Positions 30,164 to 39,357 of a stretch of 47,408 nucleotides of DNA are shown one piece after another. The number at the start of each line of letters is the position of its first letter. The stretch's first letter is position 1. A program made the translations under genes and the position numbers. Under the pieces are notes generated by a model. It worked only from the letters and a program-made list of their open reading frames with translations. It had not been told where the DNA came from and did no database searches. Source of the stretch: Vreelandella stevensii S18214. GTDB lineage: Bacteria; Pseudomonadota; Gammaproteobacteria; Pseudomonadales; Halomonadaceae. Location: contig NZ_AJTS01000045.1 in NCBI RefSeq assembly GCF_000275725.1, positions 1 through 47,408 on the forward strand, read 5' to 3'.

Positions 30164-31098
30164 CCCACGTACTGGAACAGGAAGTTGAGCGCGGCGGGTA
30201 GGCTGGCGCGCCACACACGCCAGGTGTGCCCACCGGGGTACAGGTCCAGCCGCACCAGTCCTGGCTGAATGCGTTCCATGGTCTGGCGTAGCTGGCGCGC
30301 GTGGTATTCGGCGTCGTACACGTCGCTGCGTCCGGCGCTGATGTAAAGCGGCACCGGCGGGGTGTCACTCTGTTCGGCAGTAGGGCGCGGCGTGACCTGC
30401 AGACGATAGTGCTCCAGATGAGCGGTGTAGTTGAGACGCTCCCATTGTGCCTGGTCGAACTGGCCCCGCTCATCCAGAAAGGCGGGGTGGCGGTGCGCCG
30501 AGGAGTTGCTGGGCGGCGTGGGCACGTAGCTGGCGGGGCTCAGCGCGGCGGCGGCGGCAAACATTTCGGGGTGTTCCAGCGCGAAGTTGAGCGCGCCGTA
30601 GCCGCCTGCCGAAAGCCCAGCCACCCCTCGCTGCTCACGAGTGGTGCCCACGTGGTAGTGGGCTTCGATGTGAGGCATCAGGTCGTTGAAAAAGGCGCTG
30701 CGGGCGGGTTCGTTATGGCCATCTACCCACCAGCTGCGGCTGCCTGGCATCACGAATACGGCGGGGGGAATATGCCCTGCCTGAATCAGTCGGTCTGCCA
30801 CTTGTGGCAGGTTGCCCCGAGTAGCCCAGTCCAGCTCGTTACCGAAAGAACCGTGCAGCAGGTAGATCACGGGGTAGGGCGTTGTCGCTTGGCTGTCATA
30901 GCCATCGGGTAAATACAGCGTATAAGGGTAATCGTAGCCCAGCGTGGGGGAGTAGAACTGCTCGCGCACCACCTCGCCTGCCAGTGCGACGTTGCTCAAC
31001 ACCAGCCAGCCAAAGAGCCCGGCCAAGCGTCCAGCCAGCAGAGCAATGCGTTGCAAGGCAGTTCTTCTGATCACGGGGCCTCCGGAATTTACGGGCAT
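30133..31098 (-). CDS. Exported esterase (PF00756 alpha/beta hydrolase)
   Basis: A putative secreted or periplasmic carboxylesterase, 321 residues. A long signal peptide (residues 1-40, ending SNVALA) is followed by the esterase D/antigen-85-like fold: YTLYLPDGYD, PVIYLLHGSFGNELDW, the nucleophile elbow GLSAGGYGAL with S163, a LSPASY segment, an acid residue in ISAGRSDVYD, and the late histidine in LYPGGHTWRVW. Substrate unknown. The start at 31098 keeps the basic start of the signal peptide (RRTALQR). Divergent from the acyltransferase, convergent with the diguanylate cyclase. Confidence 0.82.
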   Translation of the reverse strand: MPVNSGGPVIRRTALQRIALLAGRLAGLFGWLVLSNVALAGEVVREQFYSPTLGYDYPYTLYLPDGYDSQATTPYPVIYLLHGSFGNELDWATRGNLPQVADRLIQAGHIPPAVFVMPGSRSWWVDGHNEPARSAFFNDLMPHIEAHYHVGTTREQRGVAGLSAGGYGALNFALEHPEMFAAAAALSPASYVPTPPSNSSAHRHPAFLDERGQFDQAQWERLNYTAHLEHYRLQVTPRPTAEQSDTPPVPLYISAGRSDVYDAEYHARQLRQTMERIQPGLVRLDLYPGGHTWRVWRASLPAALNFLFQYVGHDASDDAGA

Positions 31099-31197
31099 TT
31101 ACAAGGTCGGACAGCAGGCGGCTCGCGGGTGTTCACTCTCGGCCGCTATTAACAGGATAGCGGCTAGGCGGTGCGCTGGGGGAAACCGGGAGGCTGG

Positions 31198-32223
31198 ATG
31201 CAGAAAATCGAGGAAATCTACTGGCTGCGTGCTTACGGCTGCATTGCCGTTTTTTTGTTTCATTGGCTGGACCATTTGAACCAGCGGGTAGATAACCTGG
31301 CCACCGACCTCATGCGGATTCCCCTGGTGTTGGGCACTCCCGTGTTCCTGTTCATCTCGATATTCGTTTTCGCCGTGCGTTACGACAAGCAGATCCCGCC
31401 GGGCTTTCTGCTCCAGCGGGTCAAGTACGTCATGCTGCCTTACCTGATGTATGGCTTTATCTATTCGACGGCAGAGTGGTGGCGGTTGGCGGGCAGCGAC
31501 GATGCTGTGGACTTTTTGGCCAACGCACGCAGCTACTTCATCTATGCGGGCTGGCACGGGTATTTCTTGATCATCGCCATGCAGTTCTATGCGGCATATT
31601 GGGCATTTACCCGCTGGCAGCTGTGGCGGGTGAATCCGGTGCCCTGGCTGTGGGTGGCATGTGTAGTCAGCATGGCCTACTGGGGGCTGGCGTACTGGTT
31701 CCAGGTAGAGCCCCCAGGCTACTTGCTGTGGATCGCGCCCCTGGGGTGGGTGTATCTCTTCTTTCTGGCGCTGGTGCTGGTGCGCTATTACCCGCTGGCG
31801 CCTCGTGCCGTGCTGCAGGAGCGCCCCGTGTGGCTGCAAACGCTGTCGCAGTCCCGTTGGCTATGGGGGTGGGTGGCGCTGATCGTGATGGCCACCTTTG
31901 CTCATTGGCTGGCGTTCTCTTCCAAGGAAGTCTGGGTCATTCCCTTTTTCGTGCTGTTCGTGCTGGTGACCATGCGCCGCTTGAAGGGGCGCCGAGCGCC
32001 TGGCTGGGTGCGCTATATCAATGCCTACTCCTTCGGTATTTACCTGGCCCACCCGATGTTTTTTGCCATTACCGATACCTTGGTCGGCGTGGAAACGCTG
32101 CCGCTGGTGCTTTACGCACTGCTCTTGATCGTGGTGGCCAGCGTGGGCTCGGTGCTGTTGAACAAGGCGGTGAACACCACCACTTGGGGCGCCATGCTGT
32201 TTGGCAAACGCCTGAAAGTATGA
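31198..32223 (+). CDS. Acyltransferase-3 family membrane protein
   Basis: An integral membrane enzyme of the PF01757 family that transfers acyl groups to sugars or polymers at the envelope. 341 residues with about ten hydrophobic segments. It opens with the typical YWLRAYGCIAVFLFHW, where the His is probably catalytic, and contains GTPVFLFISIFVFAVRY, and near the end the YSFGIYLAHPMFFAI segment conserved in the family. ATG 31198 has GGGAGG just before it and is preferred to 31171. Substrate cannot be told from context. Confidence 0.82.
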   Translation: MQKIEEIYWLRAYGCIAVFLFHWLDHLNQRVDNLATDLMRIPLVLGTPVFLFISIFVFAVRYDKQIPPGFLLQRVKYVMLPYLMYGFIYSTAEWWRLAGSDDAVDFLANARSYFIYAGWHGYFLIIAMQFYAAYWAFTRWQLWRVNPVPWLWVACVVSMAYWGLAYWFQVEPPGYLLWIAPLGWVYLFFLALVLVRYYPLAPRAVLQERPVWLQTLSQSRWLWGWVALIVMATFAHWLAFSSKEVWVIPFFVLFVLVTMRRLKGRRAPGWVRYINAYSFGIYLAHPMFFAITDTLVGVETLPLVLYALLLIVVASVGSVLLNKAVNTTTWGAMLFGKRLKV

Positions 32224-32315
32224 GGCTGGCGTTAGGTAAGCCTCGCTGGGGTCGTTCAGTATGCCTTGTGGATTGGGGAAGGCGTTGAAGAGTGATGAAG
32301 GGACGAGGGCGACGA

Positions 32316-32933
32316 TCAGTGTGGGGGGGGTTCGGTAGAAAAGCGTGCTTTCAACGCGCTCAGTGGAGAGCCTCGCGGCAACCCCAGTGCTTGCCCGCTG
32401 AGGGTCTTCAGGCGGGTAGGGCAGGCATGCAGGCGCTGTAGCAGGTCGGTCATTGCCGTGACCTCCAGCTCGGGGTCGAAGCCTCCCAGGCGTTCCAGCC
32501 AGGTTCGGCTGATGGCCATGTAAGGGGGCAATGCGGCGTTAGGGCCACGTAGCTGCTGCCAGAGGCGCTCTGGCAACCGAGGCGTCATCGCGCTGATGAT
32601 CAGCGCATCCAGCGTTTGCGTATCTAGCTCGGGGTACAGCAGGGGCCATAGCTGTGCAGGCAATACCTGTTTGTGCATGGCCACCAGCAGCCATTCTGCT
32701 TGGCTGACATACGCCGCCTGATTCAGGCGAGCGCCCAGTTTCTTCTCTGGGGTGACGAGGCAGTGGGCGTGAAAACGGTGCTCCAGGGTCGCGAAGCGCT
32801 CATCCAGAAACGCGGCGGTCACGATCACGGGCACGAGATGCTCGGCCAGGCCAGATTGACGAATGGAGCGCAGGTGGCGAGGAAGCCAGGCTCCCGCCAC
32901 GGAAGCATCGACGATAAAGCAAACCGTACCCAT
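32316..32933 (-). CDS. Glycosyltransferase-like protein, function uncertain
   Basis: A 205-residue cytoplasmic protein beginning MGTVCFIVDASVAGAWLPRHLRSI. The layout loosely resembles small GT-2-like proteins: a start strand, a ligand region (LVTPEKKLGARLNQAAYVSQAEWLLV) and, near residue 145, AISRTWLERLGGFDPELEV, which is common after the acceptor site in GT-2 enzymes. The DXD motif is not evident, so it may be inactive or a remote relative. A good AAGGAAG ribosome site precedes ATG 32933. Transcribed away from glnA. Confidence 0.55.
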   Translation of the reverse strand: MGTVCFIVDASVAGAWLPRHLRSIRQSGLAEHLVPVIVTAAFLDERFATLEHRFHAHCLVTPEKKLGARLNQAAYVSQAEWLLVAMHKQVLPAQLWPLLYPELDTQTLDALIISAMTPRLPERLWQQLRGPNAALPPYMAISRTWLERLGGFDPELEVTAMTDLLQRLHACPTRLKTLSGQALGLPRGSPLSALKARFSTEPPPH

Positions 32934-33050
32934 GAAAGCGGCTTCCTTCGTAGTAACAACTTTCCGTTTTGTAATTTATTGTAGGCATTGGTTTCTTTTC
33001 GTAGCAAGGAGAAATGGTGGAGAAAAGCATAAAAATAGACTGCCTTGCTA

Positions 33051-33098
33051 TGCACTGATTTTGTGCAATAAGGGAATTTTTTGTATTTTTTTGGTGCA
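33051..33098 (+). promoter_or_regulatory. NtrC binding sites upstream of glnA
   Basis: TGCACTGATTTTGTGCA at 33051-33067 is a TGCAC-N7-GTGCA palindrome matching the NtrC consensus. A second, weaker copy (GTGCA half conserved, TGTAT in the other half) lies at 33082-33098. Their distance, about 130-180 bases before the probable sigma-54 promoter, fits enhancer sites bound by phosphorylated NtrC, whose gene is downstream in the same cluster. Confidence 0.72.
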
Positions 33099-33227
33099 TA
33101 TTGAGCTTGAGACGTGCTTCATGCAGTAGCGTAGTGGGTAAATGCTACATCAGGAGGCATCGGAGAAAATGATTTTTGCTTTTTGAATCATGCTGTTATT
33201 TTTTCAAAAGCCATATTGGTGCAAAGT

Positions 33228-33244
33228 TGGCATGCTACGTGCTT
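33228..33244 (+). promoter_or_regulatory. Probable sigma-54 promoter of glnA
   Basis: TGGCATGCTACGTGCT has the GG (33229-33230) and GC (33241-33242) dinucleotides separated by exactly 10 bases, as in the -24/-12 elements of sigma-54 promoters (TGGCACG-N4-TTGC). Transcription would begin near 33254, giving a leader of about 270 bases. Confidence 0.6.
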
Positions 33245-33521
33245 ATATTTCGTGACAGCTTCGTAGGCAGTTTCATGAACAGTTTCATGGGCCGTTTGTC
33301 AGTCGCTAGCAGGCCATAGGCAGAAGCCGCTTGGCGTGCTACAACGATAGCCGGTCTGAAATGATCGCTGGGCGATTTGTTATCCATGGTCAAGCAAACG
33401 TAAAGCGAACAAAAAAGACAAACGCGCCACGTGCCAAGGCATGTAGACGATTTGTTGAATAACACTTTTATCGATAGCTTATTGTTTCAAGCTCTAAGCC
33501 ACGCTCATACCGGAGGACACT

Positions 33522-34928
33522 ATGTCAGCCAAGACTCTTGCGCTAATCGAAGAACATGACGTTAAGTGGGTAGACCTGCGTTTCACCGACACACGCGGTA
33601 AAGAGCAGCACGTGACCGTGCCTGCGCGTGACGTGAACGAAGAGTTTTTTGAAAACGGCCAGATGTTCGATGGTTCTTCTATCAATGGCTGGAAAGGCAT
33701 CAACGAGTCTGACATGATCCTGCGCCCGGAAGACGGCACCGGCTTCCTGGACCCCTTCACCGAAGACGCCACCCTGATTCTGCGTTGCGACATCATCGAG
33801 CCTGCCACCATGCAGGGCTACGACCGCGACCCGCGTTCTATCGCCAAGCGCGCTGAAGCCTACCTGCAGTCTACTGGCCTGGGCGACACTGCGTTCTTTG
33901 GCCCGGAGCCTGAATTCTTCATCTTCGACGAAGTGCACTGGAAGTCTGATATTCAGGGCTCCATGTACAAGATCACTTCCGACGAAGGCGCCTGGGCCAC
34001 CGACAGCAAGGTCGAGACAGGCAACCTGGGTCACCGTCCGCGCGTCAAGGGCGGCTACTTCCCGGTTCCGCCGGTCGACAGCTTCCACGATATCCGCGGT
34101 GCCATGTGTAACACCCTGGAAGCGATTGGCCAGACCGTCGAAGTACACCACCACGAAGTGGCCAACGCTGGTCAGAACGAAATCGGCGTGAAGTTCAACA
34201 CGCTGGTGAAGAAAGCTGACGAAGTTCAGGAAATGAAGTACGTGATCCACAACGTGGCGCACGCTTACGGCAAGACCGCTACCTTCATGCCGAAGCCGCT
34301 GGTAGGCGACAACGGTTCTGGTATGCACGTACACCAGTCGTTCTGGAAAGATGGTCAGAACCAGTTCGCAGGCGACGAGTACGCAGGCCTGTCTGAAATG
34401 GCTCTGTACTACATCGGCGGTATCATCAAGCACGCCCGTGCTCTGAACGCCTTCACCAACGCTTCTACCAACTCGTACAAGCGTCTGGTACCTGGCTTCG
34501 AAGCGCCGGTCATGCTGGCCTACAGCGCCCGTAACCGTTCTGCTTCCATCCGTATTCCGTACACTGCCAGCCCGAAAGGCAAGCGTGTCGAAGCGCGTTT
34601 CCCTGATCCGACGGCGAACCCCTACCTGGCGTTCTCTGCCATGCTGATGGCGGGTATCGACGGTATCAAGAACAAGATTCATCCTGGCGATGCCATGGAC
34701 AAGAACCTGTATGACCTGCCGCCGGAAGAGGGCAAGTCGGTTCCCACCGTGGCTCACAGCCTCGATCAGGCCCTGGAAGCACTCGATGCTGACCGTGCGT
34801 TCCTGACCGAAGGCGGTGTATTCACCGACGAGATGATCGACGCTTACATCGAACTGAAAATGGAAGACGTCGAGCGTATCCGCATGACGACTCACCCGAT
34901 CGAGTTCGACATGTACTACAGCTGCTAA
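33522..34928 (+). CDS. glnA: Glutamine synthetase type I
   Basis: Joins ammonia to glutamate using ATP, the main nitrogen-assimilation step; a cytoplasmic dodecamer. 468 residues, the normal length. It has the N-terminal [30 protein letters not shown], the metal-site [36 protein letters not shown] and [12 protein letters not shown]. The adenylylation site Tyr397 lies in NLYDLPPEE, so GlnE control is expected. ATG 33522 has CGGAGGA upstream. Its codons are visibly biased to preferred ones (high expression). It heads the cluster glnA - DUF4124 - ntrB - ntrC and is preceded by NtrC boxes and a likely sigma-54 promoter. Confidence 0.98.
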   Translation: MSAKTLALIEEHDVKWVDLRFTDTRGKEQHVTVPARDVNEEFFENGQMFDGSSINGWKGINESDMILRPEDGTGFLDPFTEDATLILRCDIIEPATMQGYDRDPRSIAKRAEAYLQSTGLGDTAFFGPEPEFFIFDEVHWKSDIQGSMYKITSDEGAWATDSKVETGNLGHRPRVKGGYFPVPPVDSFHDIRGAMCNTLEAIGQTVEVHHHEVANAGQNEIGVKFNTLVKKADEVQEMKYVIHNVAHAYGKTATFMPKPLVGDNGSGMHVHQSFWKDGQNQFAGDEYAGLSEMALYYIGGIIKHARALNAFTNASTNSYKRLVPGFEAPVMLAYSARNRSASIRIPYTASPKGKRVEARFPDPTANPYLAFSAMLMAGIDGIKNKIHPGDAMDKNLYDLPPEEGKSVPTVAHSLDQALEALDADRAFLTEGGVFTDEMIDAYIELKMEDVERIRMTTHPIEFDMYYSC

Positions 34929-34974
34929 GCTGATGGCATGACTGCTAAGATCACCCTTGCGGTGTGACGAGCCA

Positions 34975-35000
34975 AAACCCCGCCTCGGCGGGGTTTTTTT
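34975..35000 (+). terminator. Rho-independent terminator after glnA
   Basis: AAACCCCGCC / GGCGGGGTTT (34975-34994) forms a 10-bp stem with a TC-type short loop followed by a run of T. It lies about 45 bases after the glnA stop and limits read-through into the DUF4124 gene. Confidence 0.9.
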
Positions 35001-35026
35001 ATGGGCAGAATAGTTGAGGAGGCAGC

Positions 35027-35560
35027 ATGGTGAGTAAGCGGCGTGTTGCATGGTCAGCCATATTATCCACAGGGGTTTTCGTGGCCGCCTGCCTGTGGGT
35101 AAGCGCTGCCAAGGCACAAACGGTGTACCGCATCGTCGATGCCCAGGGCAACGTGACCTTTACCGATAACCCCGAGCGCGGCGGCGAAGTGTTGCGGCTG
35201 GCTCCTCTGCCCAGCTTGCCCGCTGCACGCCCAGCCGCGCCCTCGGCGGCACGCCCTGCAGGGCGCCCGGGCCAGCCGTTCATGCCCTATGACCGGTTCA
35301 TCATCGTTGCCCCCGCGCCTGGGGCTTCTCTGCGCGGTGGCATGACGCCCGTGGAGGTCAGCGTTTCCCCTGCGCTGCGTGAGGACCACCAGATCCAGCT
35401 GCTCGTCAACGGCGAGCTTAGCCAATCTCCTCTGCACAGCGATGCTTTTTGGCTGGCAGGCTTGCCCCCGGGGCAGCATCGTTTGCAGGCAGAGCTGTTG
35501 GACAGCCAGGGGCGCATTCAGCATCGCACCGATCAGGTGACGATTTTTATCGCTGATTAA
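35027..35560 (+). CDS. DUF4124 domain exported protein
   Basis: A 177-residue protein with a signal peptide (residues 1-30, ending SAAKA). A DUF4124 motif follows (TVYRIVDAQGNVTFTDNPERGGEVLRL), then a Pro/Ala-rich linker (about 62-82). A C-terminal beta-sandwich-like domain comes last (GMTPVEVSVSPALREDHQIQLLVNGE, LPPGQHRLQAELLDSQGR). It probably acts in the periplasm; function unknown. This gene commonly lies between glnA and ntrB in Gammaproteobacteria, from memory, and its position here agrees. A GAGGAGG ribosome site precedes ATG 35027. Confidence 0.82.
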   Translation: MVSKRRVAWSAILSTGVFVAACLWVSAAKAQTVYRIVDAQGNVTFTDNPERGGEVLRLAPLPSLPAARPAAPSAARPAGRPGQPFMPYDRFIIVAPAPGASLRGGMTPVEVSVSPALREDHQIQLLVNGELSQSPLHSDAFWLAGLPPGQHRLQAELLDSQGRIQHRTDQVTIFIAD

Positions 35561-35565
35561 GTGTA

Positions 35566-35582
35566 TGCACTATAATGGTGCG
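35566..35582 (+). promoter_or_regulatory. NtrC box upstream of ntrB
   Basis: TGCACTATAATGGTGCG matches the NtrC consensus (TGCAC-N7-GTGCA) with one mismatch. It lies six bases after the DUF4124 stop and 165 bases before ntrB. As at the E. coli glnL promoter, NtrC bound here would limit transcription of its own genes. It also contains TATAAT, which could serve as a -10 element. Confidence 0.78.
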
Positions 35583-35746
35583 TTGAATTAGCTAAATCTT
35601 CCGTCCCTTGCGCTATAAACGCCCGAGCGGTATCGGTAGGCTGCCCCTAAGCCGTGCATGGCGCCGTTTTGGGTAACCTGGCGCGCTTTTTGCACTTCCT
35701 CAGCTAAATCACTAACGCTACGGTTAGCGACGCTTCAGGACACGCC

Positions 35747-36808
35747 ATGTATCAGCGCTTATTGGAACACCTCACCACGGCGGTATTGCTGCTGGACGGC
35801 GAACTTCGGGTTCGCTGGATGAATCCGGCCGCCGAGGCGCTGCTGGCGGTGAGCTTCAGTCGGGTACAAGGCATCAGTCTGGACACCCTGCTGGGCGGTG
35901 ACGAGAGTATCGATGACGTGCTGGCCAAGGCGCGCGATGCGTTTCACCCTTACACCCAACGCGAAGCGCGTATTACGCCGCTCAATAGTGACCCCCTGAC
36001 GGTGGACTACACCGTGACGCCGCTGTCCGCCGACGAGCTGCTGCTGGAGGTGGAGCCCCGTGATCGGCTGATGCAGATTTCCCGGGAAGAAGCGCTGACC
36101 ACTCGCCAGGAGACCATCAAGGTGCTGGCACGTGGGCTGGCCCATGAGGTGAAAAACCCCTTGGGCGGTATCCGCGGCGCGGCGCAGCTGCTGGAGCGCG
36201 ATCTGGACGACCCGGCCTTGCGAGAGTTTACCCACATCATCGTCGAGGAAGTGGACCGTTTGCGCGATCTGGTGGACTCCATGCTGGGTCCCAACCGCAT
36301 CATCAAGCATGAGCCGGTGAACATTCACAAGGTGCTGGAGCGCGTGCGTGCGCTGCTGTTGGCCGAGCACCCGCAGGTCACCGTTAACCGCGATTATGAC
36401 CCCAGCCTGCCGGACCTTTCTGGCGACGAGTCGCAGATGATCCAGGCCGTGTTGAACGTGGCCCGCAACGCGGTACAGGCCATGAGCGAAGCCGACACGC
36501 CGTCCCCCACGCTGACCCTGCGCACCCGTGCCCGTCGCCAGTTCACGCTGGGGGCCGAGCGCCATCGGCTGGTCAGTGAGGTGGGCGTGATCGATAACGG
36601 CCCCGGCATTCCCGATGCGTTACGTGAAACGCTTTTTTACCCCATGGTGTCAGGCCGCGCGGAAGGCAGTGGCCTGGGGCTATCGATTGCTCAGTCAATT
36701 TTGCACCAACATCAAGGATTGATCGAATGCGATTCCCGACCCGGACACACCGAATTTCGTTTACTGATTCCATTGGTTATTAATTTACCGGAGATGCGTC
36801 ATGACTGA
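35747..36808 (+). CDS. ntrB: Nitrogen regulation sensor kinase NtrB
   Basis: The cytoplasmic PII-controlled histidine kinase and phosphatase of NtrC. 353 residues: a PAS domain (residues about 5-110, VLLLDGELRVRWMNPAAEALL), then the phospho-acceptor H133 in ARGLAHEVKNPLGGIRGAAQ. An N box (LNVARNAVQAM), a G1 box (VIDNGPGIPDAL) and G2 (GRAEGSGLGLSIAQSI) follow. No membrane segment, as expected. Its stop overlaps the ntrC start by eight bases, so the pair is coupled. Confidence 0.96.
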   Translation: MYQRLLEHLTTAVLLLDGELRVRWMNPAAEALLAVSFSRVQGISLDTLLGGDESIDDVLAKARDAFHPYTQREARITPLNSDPLTVDYTVTPLSADELLLEVEPRDRLMQISREEALTTRQETIKVLARGLAHEVKNPLGGIRGAAQLLERDLDDPALREFTHIIVEEVDRLRDLVDSMLGPNRIIKHEPVNIHKVLERVRALLLAEHPQVTVNRDYDPSLPDLSGDESQMIQAVLNVARNAVQAMSEADTPSPTLTLRTRARRQFTLGAERHRLVSEVGVIDNGPGIPDALRETLFYPMVSGRAEGSGLGLSIAQSILHQHQGLIECDSRPGHTEFRLLIPLVINLPEMRHD

Positions 36809-38228
36809 GGCGACACGTACCGATGTTGCACGGGTGGTTATCGTCGATGATGACCGCGCTATCCGCTGGGTGCTGGAGCGCGCGCTGGCGCAACCCGACC
36901 TGGATGTAGAGTGTATCGAGCGGGCGGATACGGCGCTGGCTCGGCTGCTGGAAAATCCACCAGATGTGCTGGTCACCGATATTCGCATGCCGGGAATCGA
37001 CGGCCTGGACCTGATGTCTCGCGTGCGTGCGGCTCACCCCGATCTGCCGGTCATTGTCATGACCGCCCACTCGGACCTGGATAGCGCGGTGGCCTCTTAC
37101 CAGGGGGGAGCTTTCGAGTACCTGCCCAAGCCCTTTGATGTCGACGAAGCGCTGGCGCTGGTGCGGCGCGCGGTGGCTCATGCCCGGGAGCGCCAGCGGC
37201 CGGTCAGCGTACCGGAAGGGCTGAGCGCCGAGATCATCGGCGAAGCGCCTGCCATGCAGGAGGTGTTTCGCGCCATTGGCCGCTTGTCGCACTCCCATAT
37301 CACGGTATTGATCAACGGGGAGTCGGGCACCGGTAAAGAGCGGGTAGCCCAGGCGCTGCATCAGCACAGCCCGCGCTCCGGCAAGCCGTTCATTGCCCTC
37401 AATATGGCGGCGATTCCTCGTGACCTGATCGAGTCGGAACTGTTCGGCCATGAGAAAGGCGCCTTTACCGGTGCCGCCCAGCAGCGCCAGGGGCGTTTCG
37501 AACAGGCCAACGGCGGCACGCTGTTTCTGGATGAAATTGGCGATATGCCCGCCGAGACGCAAACGCGCCTGCTGCGGGTGCTGGCCGATGGCGAGTTTTA
37601 CCGGGTCGGCGGCCATACGCCGGTCAAGGTGGATGTGCGCATCATTGCCGCTACCCACCAGAACCTGGAGTCTCTGGTGGATGAAGGGCGTTTTCGTGAG
37701 GATCTGTTCCACCGCCTGAACGTGATTCGGGTGCACCTGCCGCGCCTGGCCGAGCGCCGTGAAGACATCCCCCGCCTGACTCGCCATTTCCTGGCGGAGG
37801 CGGCCAAGGAGCTATCCACCGACATCAAGGTGCTGACCACCGAGGCAGAGGCTCACCTGACTCGGCTGCCGTGGCCGGGCAACGTTCGCCAGCTGGAAAA
37901 TATCTGCCGTTGGCTCACCGTGATGGCGTCTGGCAGGGAGATCCTGATCGAGGACCTGCCGCCTGAGCTGCGCTCGGTCAGCGCGCCGGAAGGGGGCGCT
38001 TACGGTGATTGGCGTTCGGCCTTCCGGGATTGGGCCGACCACGCCCTGGCCGAAGGGCATACGCACCTGCTGGAAGAAGCAGTGCCGGACTTCGAGCGCA
38101 TCCTGATCGAAACCGCCCTGAAGCACACCGGGGGGCGCAAGGGGGAAGCGGCCGAGCTGCTGGGCTGGGGGCGCAATACCTTGACGCGCAAGCTCAAGAC
38201 GCTGCTGCCCGCGCTTGCCGATGAGTAG
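36801..38228 (+). CDS. ntrC: Nitrogen regulation response regulator NtrC
   Basis: Sigma-54 activator that turns on nitrogen-scavenging genes when phosphorylated by NtrB. 475 residues: a receiver domain with D60 as phospho-acceptor (DVLVTDIRMPG), an AAA+ domain with Walker A GESGTGKE (173-180), the sigma-54 contact loop GAFTGA (220-225) and Walker B GGTLFLDEIGD, and a Fis-type helix-turn-helix at the end (GRKGEAAELLGWGRNTLTRKLK). All functional motifs are intact. Candidate binding sites for it appear before glnA and ntrB. Confidence 0.97.
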   Translation: MTEATRTDVARVVIVDDDRAIRWVLERALAQPDLDVECIERADTALARLLENPPDVLVTDIRMPGIDGLDLMSRVRAAHPDLPVIVMTAHSDLDSAVASYQGGAFEYLPKPFDVDEALALVRRAVAHARERQRPVSVPEGLSAEIIGEAPAMQEVFRAIGRLSHSHITVLINGESGTGKERVAQALHQHSPRSGKPFIALNMAAIPRDLIESELFGHEKGAFTGAAQQRQGRFEQANGGTLFLDEIGDMPAETQTRLLRVLADGEFYRVGGHTPVKVDVRIIAATHQNLESLVDEGRFREDLFHRLNVIRVHLPRLAERREDIPRLTRHFLAEAAKELSTDIKVLTTEAEAHLTRLPWPGNVRQLENICRWLTVMASGREILIEDLPPELRSVSAPEGGAYGDWRSAFRDWADHALAEGHTHLLEEAVPDFERILIETALKHTGGRKGEAAELLGWGRNTLTRKLKTLLPALADE

Positions 38229-38280
38229 CCCTCTTGGCAATCGCCGTCGGCTCGGCGATGCTGGCCCGGAACCACTAAAA

Positions 38281-38309
38281 AGCCCGCTGACACGGTCAGC
38301 GGGCTTTTT
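38281..38309. terminator. Bidirectional terminator between ntrC and tctC
   Basis: AGCCCGCTGAC / GTCAGCGGGCT (38281-38291 and 38295-38305) forms an 11-bp stem with loop ACG. It is followed by TTTTT on the plus strand and, on the minus strand, by TTTTTAGTGG. It serves the convergent ends of ntrC and the tct operon. Confidence 0.92.
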
Positions 38310-38341
38310 CATGCCATCCTGTTCACGGCATGCGGGGCAGC

Positions 38342-39310
38342 TTAGTCGTCTGCACCCGGTACGCCGCCCAGCTCTTCGATCAGCGCCTTGTAGCTTTCGG
38401 TCTGCTCGGTGAGGGTCTGGGTGACTTCGTCTTCCGACAGGTACACCACCGGCATCAGGATGCGCTCTTCGGTGATCTCGATGAAGCGCTCATCCTGAGT
38501 GGCGGCTTCCAGTGCTTCTGCCAGGCGCTCGACGTGGGCATCCGGCGTATTGTTGGGCACCATGACCACGCGAATTTCTGCCGGGTTGATGTCATAACCG
38601 GCTTCTTGCAGGCTGGGCGCATCCGGGAAGGCTACCAGACGGTCTTCTGCCAGGCTCAGCAGTACCGGCATTTCACCCGTTTCTGCGTAGCCGGAGTGGG
38701 TGCCGCCGCTATAGGCGAAGTCCACGTCGCCAGAGAGAATCAGCGGTGCCATGCCAGCGCCGCCTGCCGTGGGCACGATGCGCAGGTCAAGACCTTCCTG
38801 CTGGGCAATGTACTCGATGATCATGCGATCCAGGGCGGTCTGCGTGGCGTAGCTGGTGCCGGGGTTTTCGCGGGCATACTCCACCAGCGACTCCCAGCTG
38901 TCACCAAAGGGGCGATTCTCGCCGGTCACGATAGCCGACTGGCCCAGCGTCACGCCCGCCACGTAGCGGAAGTCGTCCAGCTGGTAGGCGGTTTCCGTGG
39001 CCAGCGGGCCGTAGGTGATGGTCATGGAGGTGCCAAAGGCAAAGGTGTAGCCTTCGTCGTTATTGTTGGCCAGGCGAGTCAAGGCCACGCCACCGCCCGC
39101 GCCCGGCTGGTTGACCACGTTCACCGGCTGGCCCAGCTCTTCTTCCAGTACGTTGGCCAGCACGCGGGCTTGAATGTCGGTGCTGCCGCCTGCGCCAAAG
39201 CCGACGACCATGGTCAGCGGCTTGCTGGGGAAGTCATTGGCCTGGGCGGTGCCTGCGGCCAGGGTCAGCGCCGCTGAAACGATGGCGGTGGTCAGAAGAT
39301 GCTTTTTCAT
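38342..39310 (-). CDS. tctC: Tripartite tricarboxylate transporter receptor TctC
   Basis: The periplasmic substrate-binding protein of a TTT transporter for citrate-like carboxylates. 322 residues from ATG 39310. A signal peptide (AALTLAAGTAQA) precedes the Bug-family pattern: FPSKPLTMVVGFGAGGSTDIQARVLA, VNVVNQPGAGGGVALTRLANN, then VPTAGGAGMAPLILSGDVDFAYSG. The start follows GAGGAAACC. The longer frame to 39403 would extend over the tctA 3' end and is not used. Downstream of tctA on the same strand, so gene order is tctB-tctA-tctC. The exact substrate is not readable. Confidence 0.9.
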   Translation of the reverse strand: MKKHLLTTAIVSAALTLAAGTAQANDFPSKPLTMVVGFGAGGSTDIQARVLANVLEEELGQPVNVVNQPGAGGGVALTRLANNNDEGYTFAFGTSMTITYGPLATETAYQLDDFRYVAGVTLGQSAIVTGENRPFGDSWESLVEYARENPGTSYATQTALDRMIIEYIAQQEGLDLRIVPTAGGAGMAPLILSGDVDFAYSGGTHSGYAETGEMPVLLSLAEDRLVAFPDAPSLQEAGYDINPAEIRVVMVPNNTPDAHVERLAEALEAATQDERFIEITEERILMPVVYLSEDEVTQTLTEQTESYKALIEELGGVPGADD

Positions 39311-39357
39311 GGTGGTTTCCTCGATGGTTTTTTCTTGGTAGTGAAGGTTGCTCGGTA

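Noticed and set aside
33543-35117. 524-residue minus-strand frame opposite glnA
   Set aside because: Long only because glnA uses strongly biased codons; no recognisable domain and glnA is certain.
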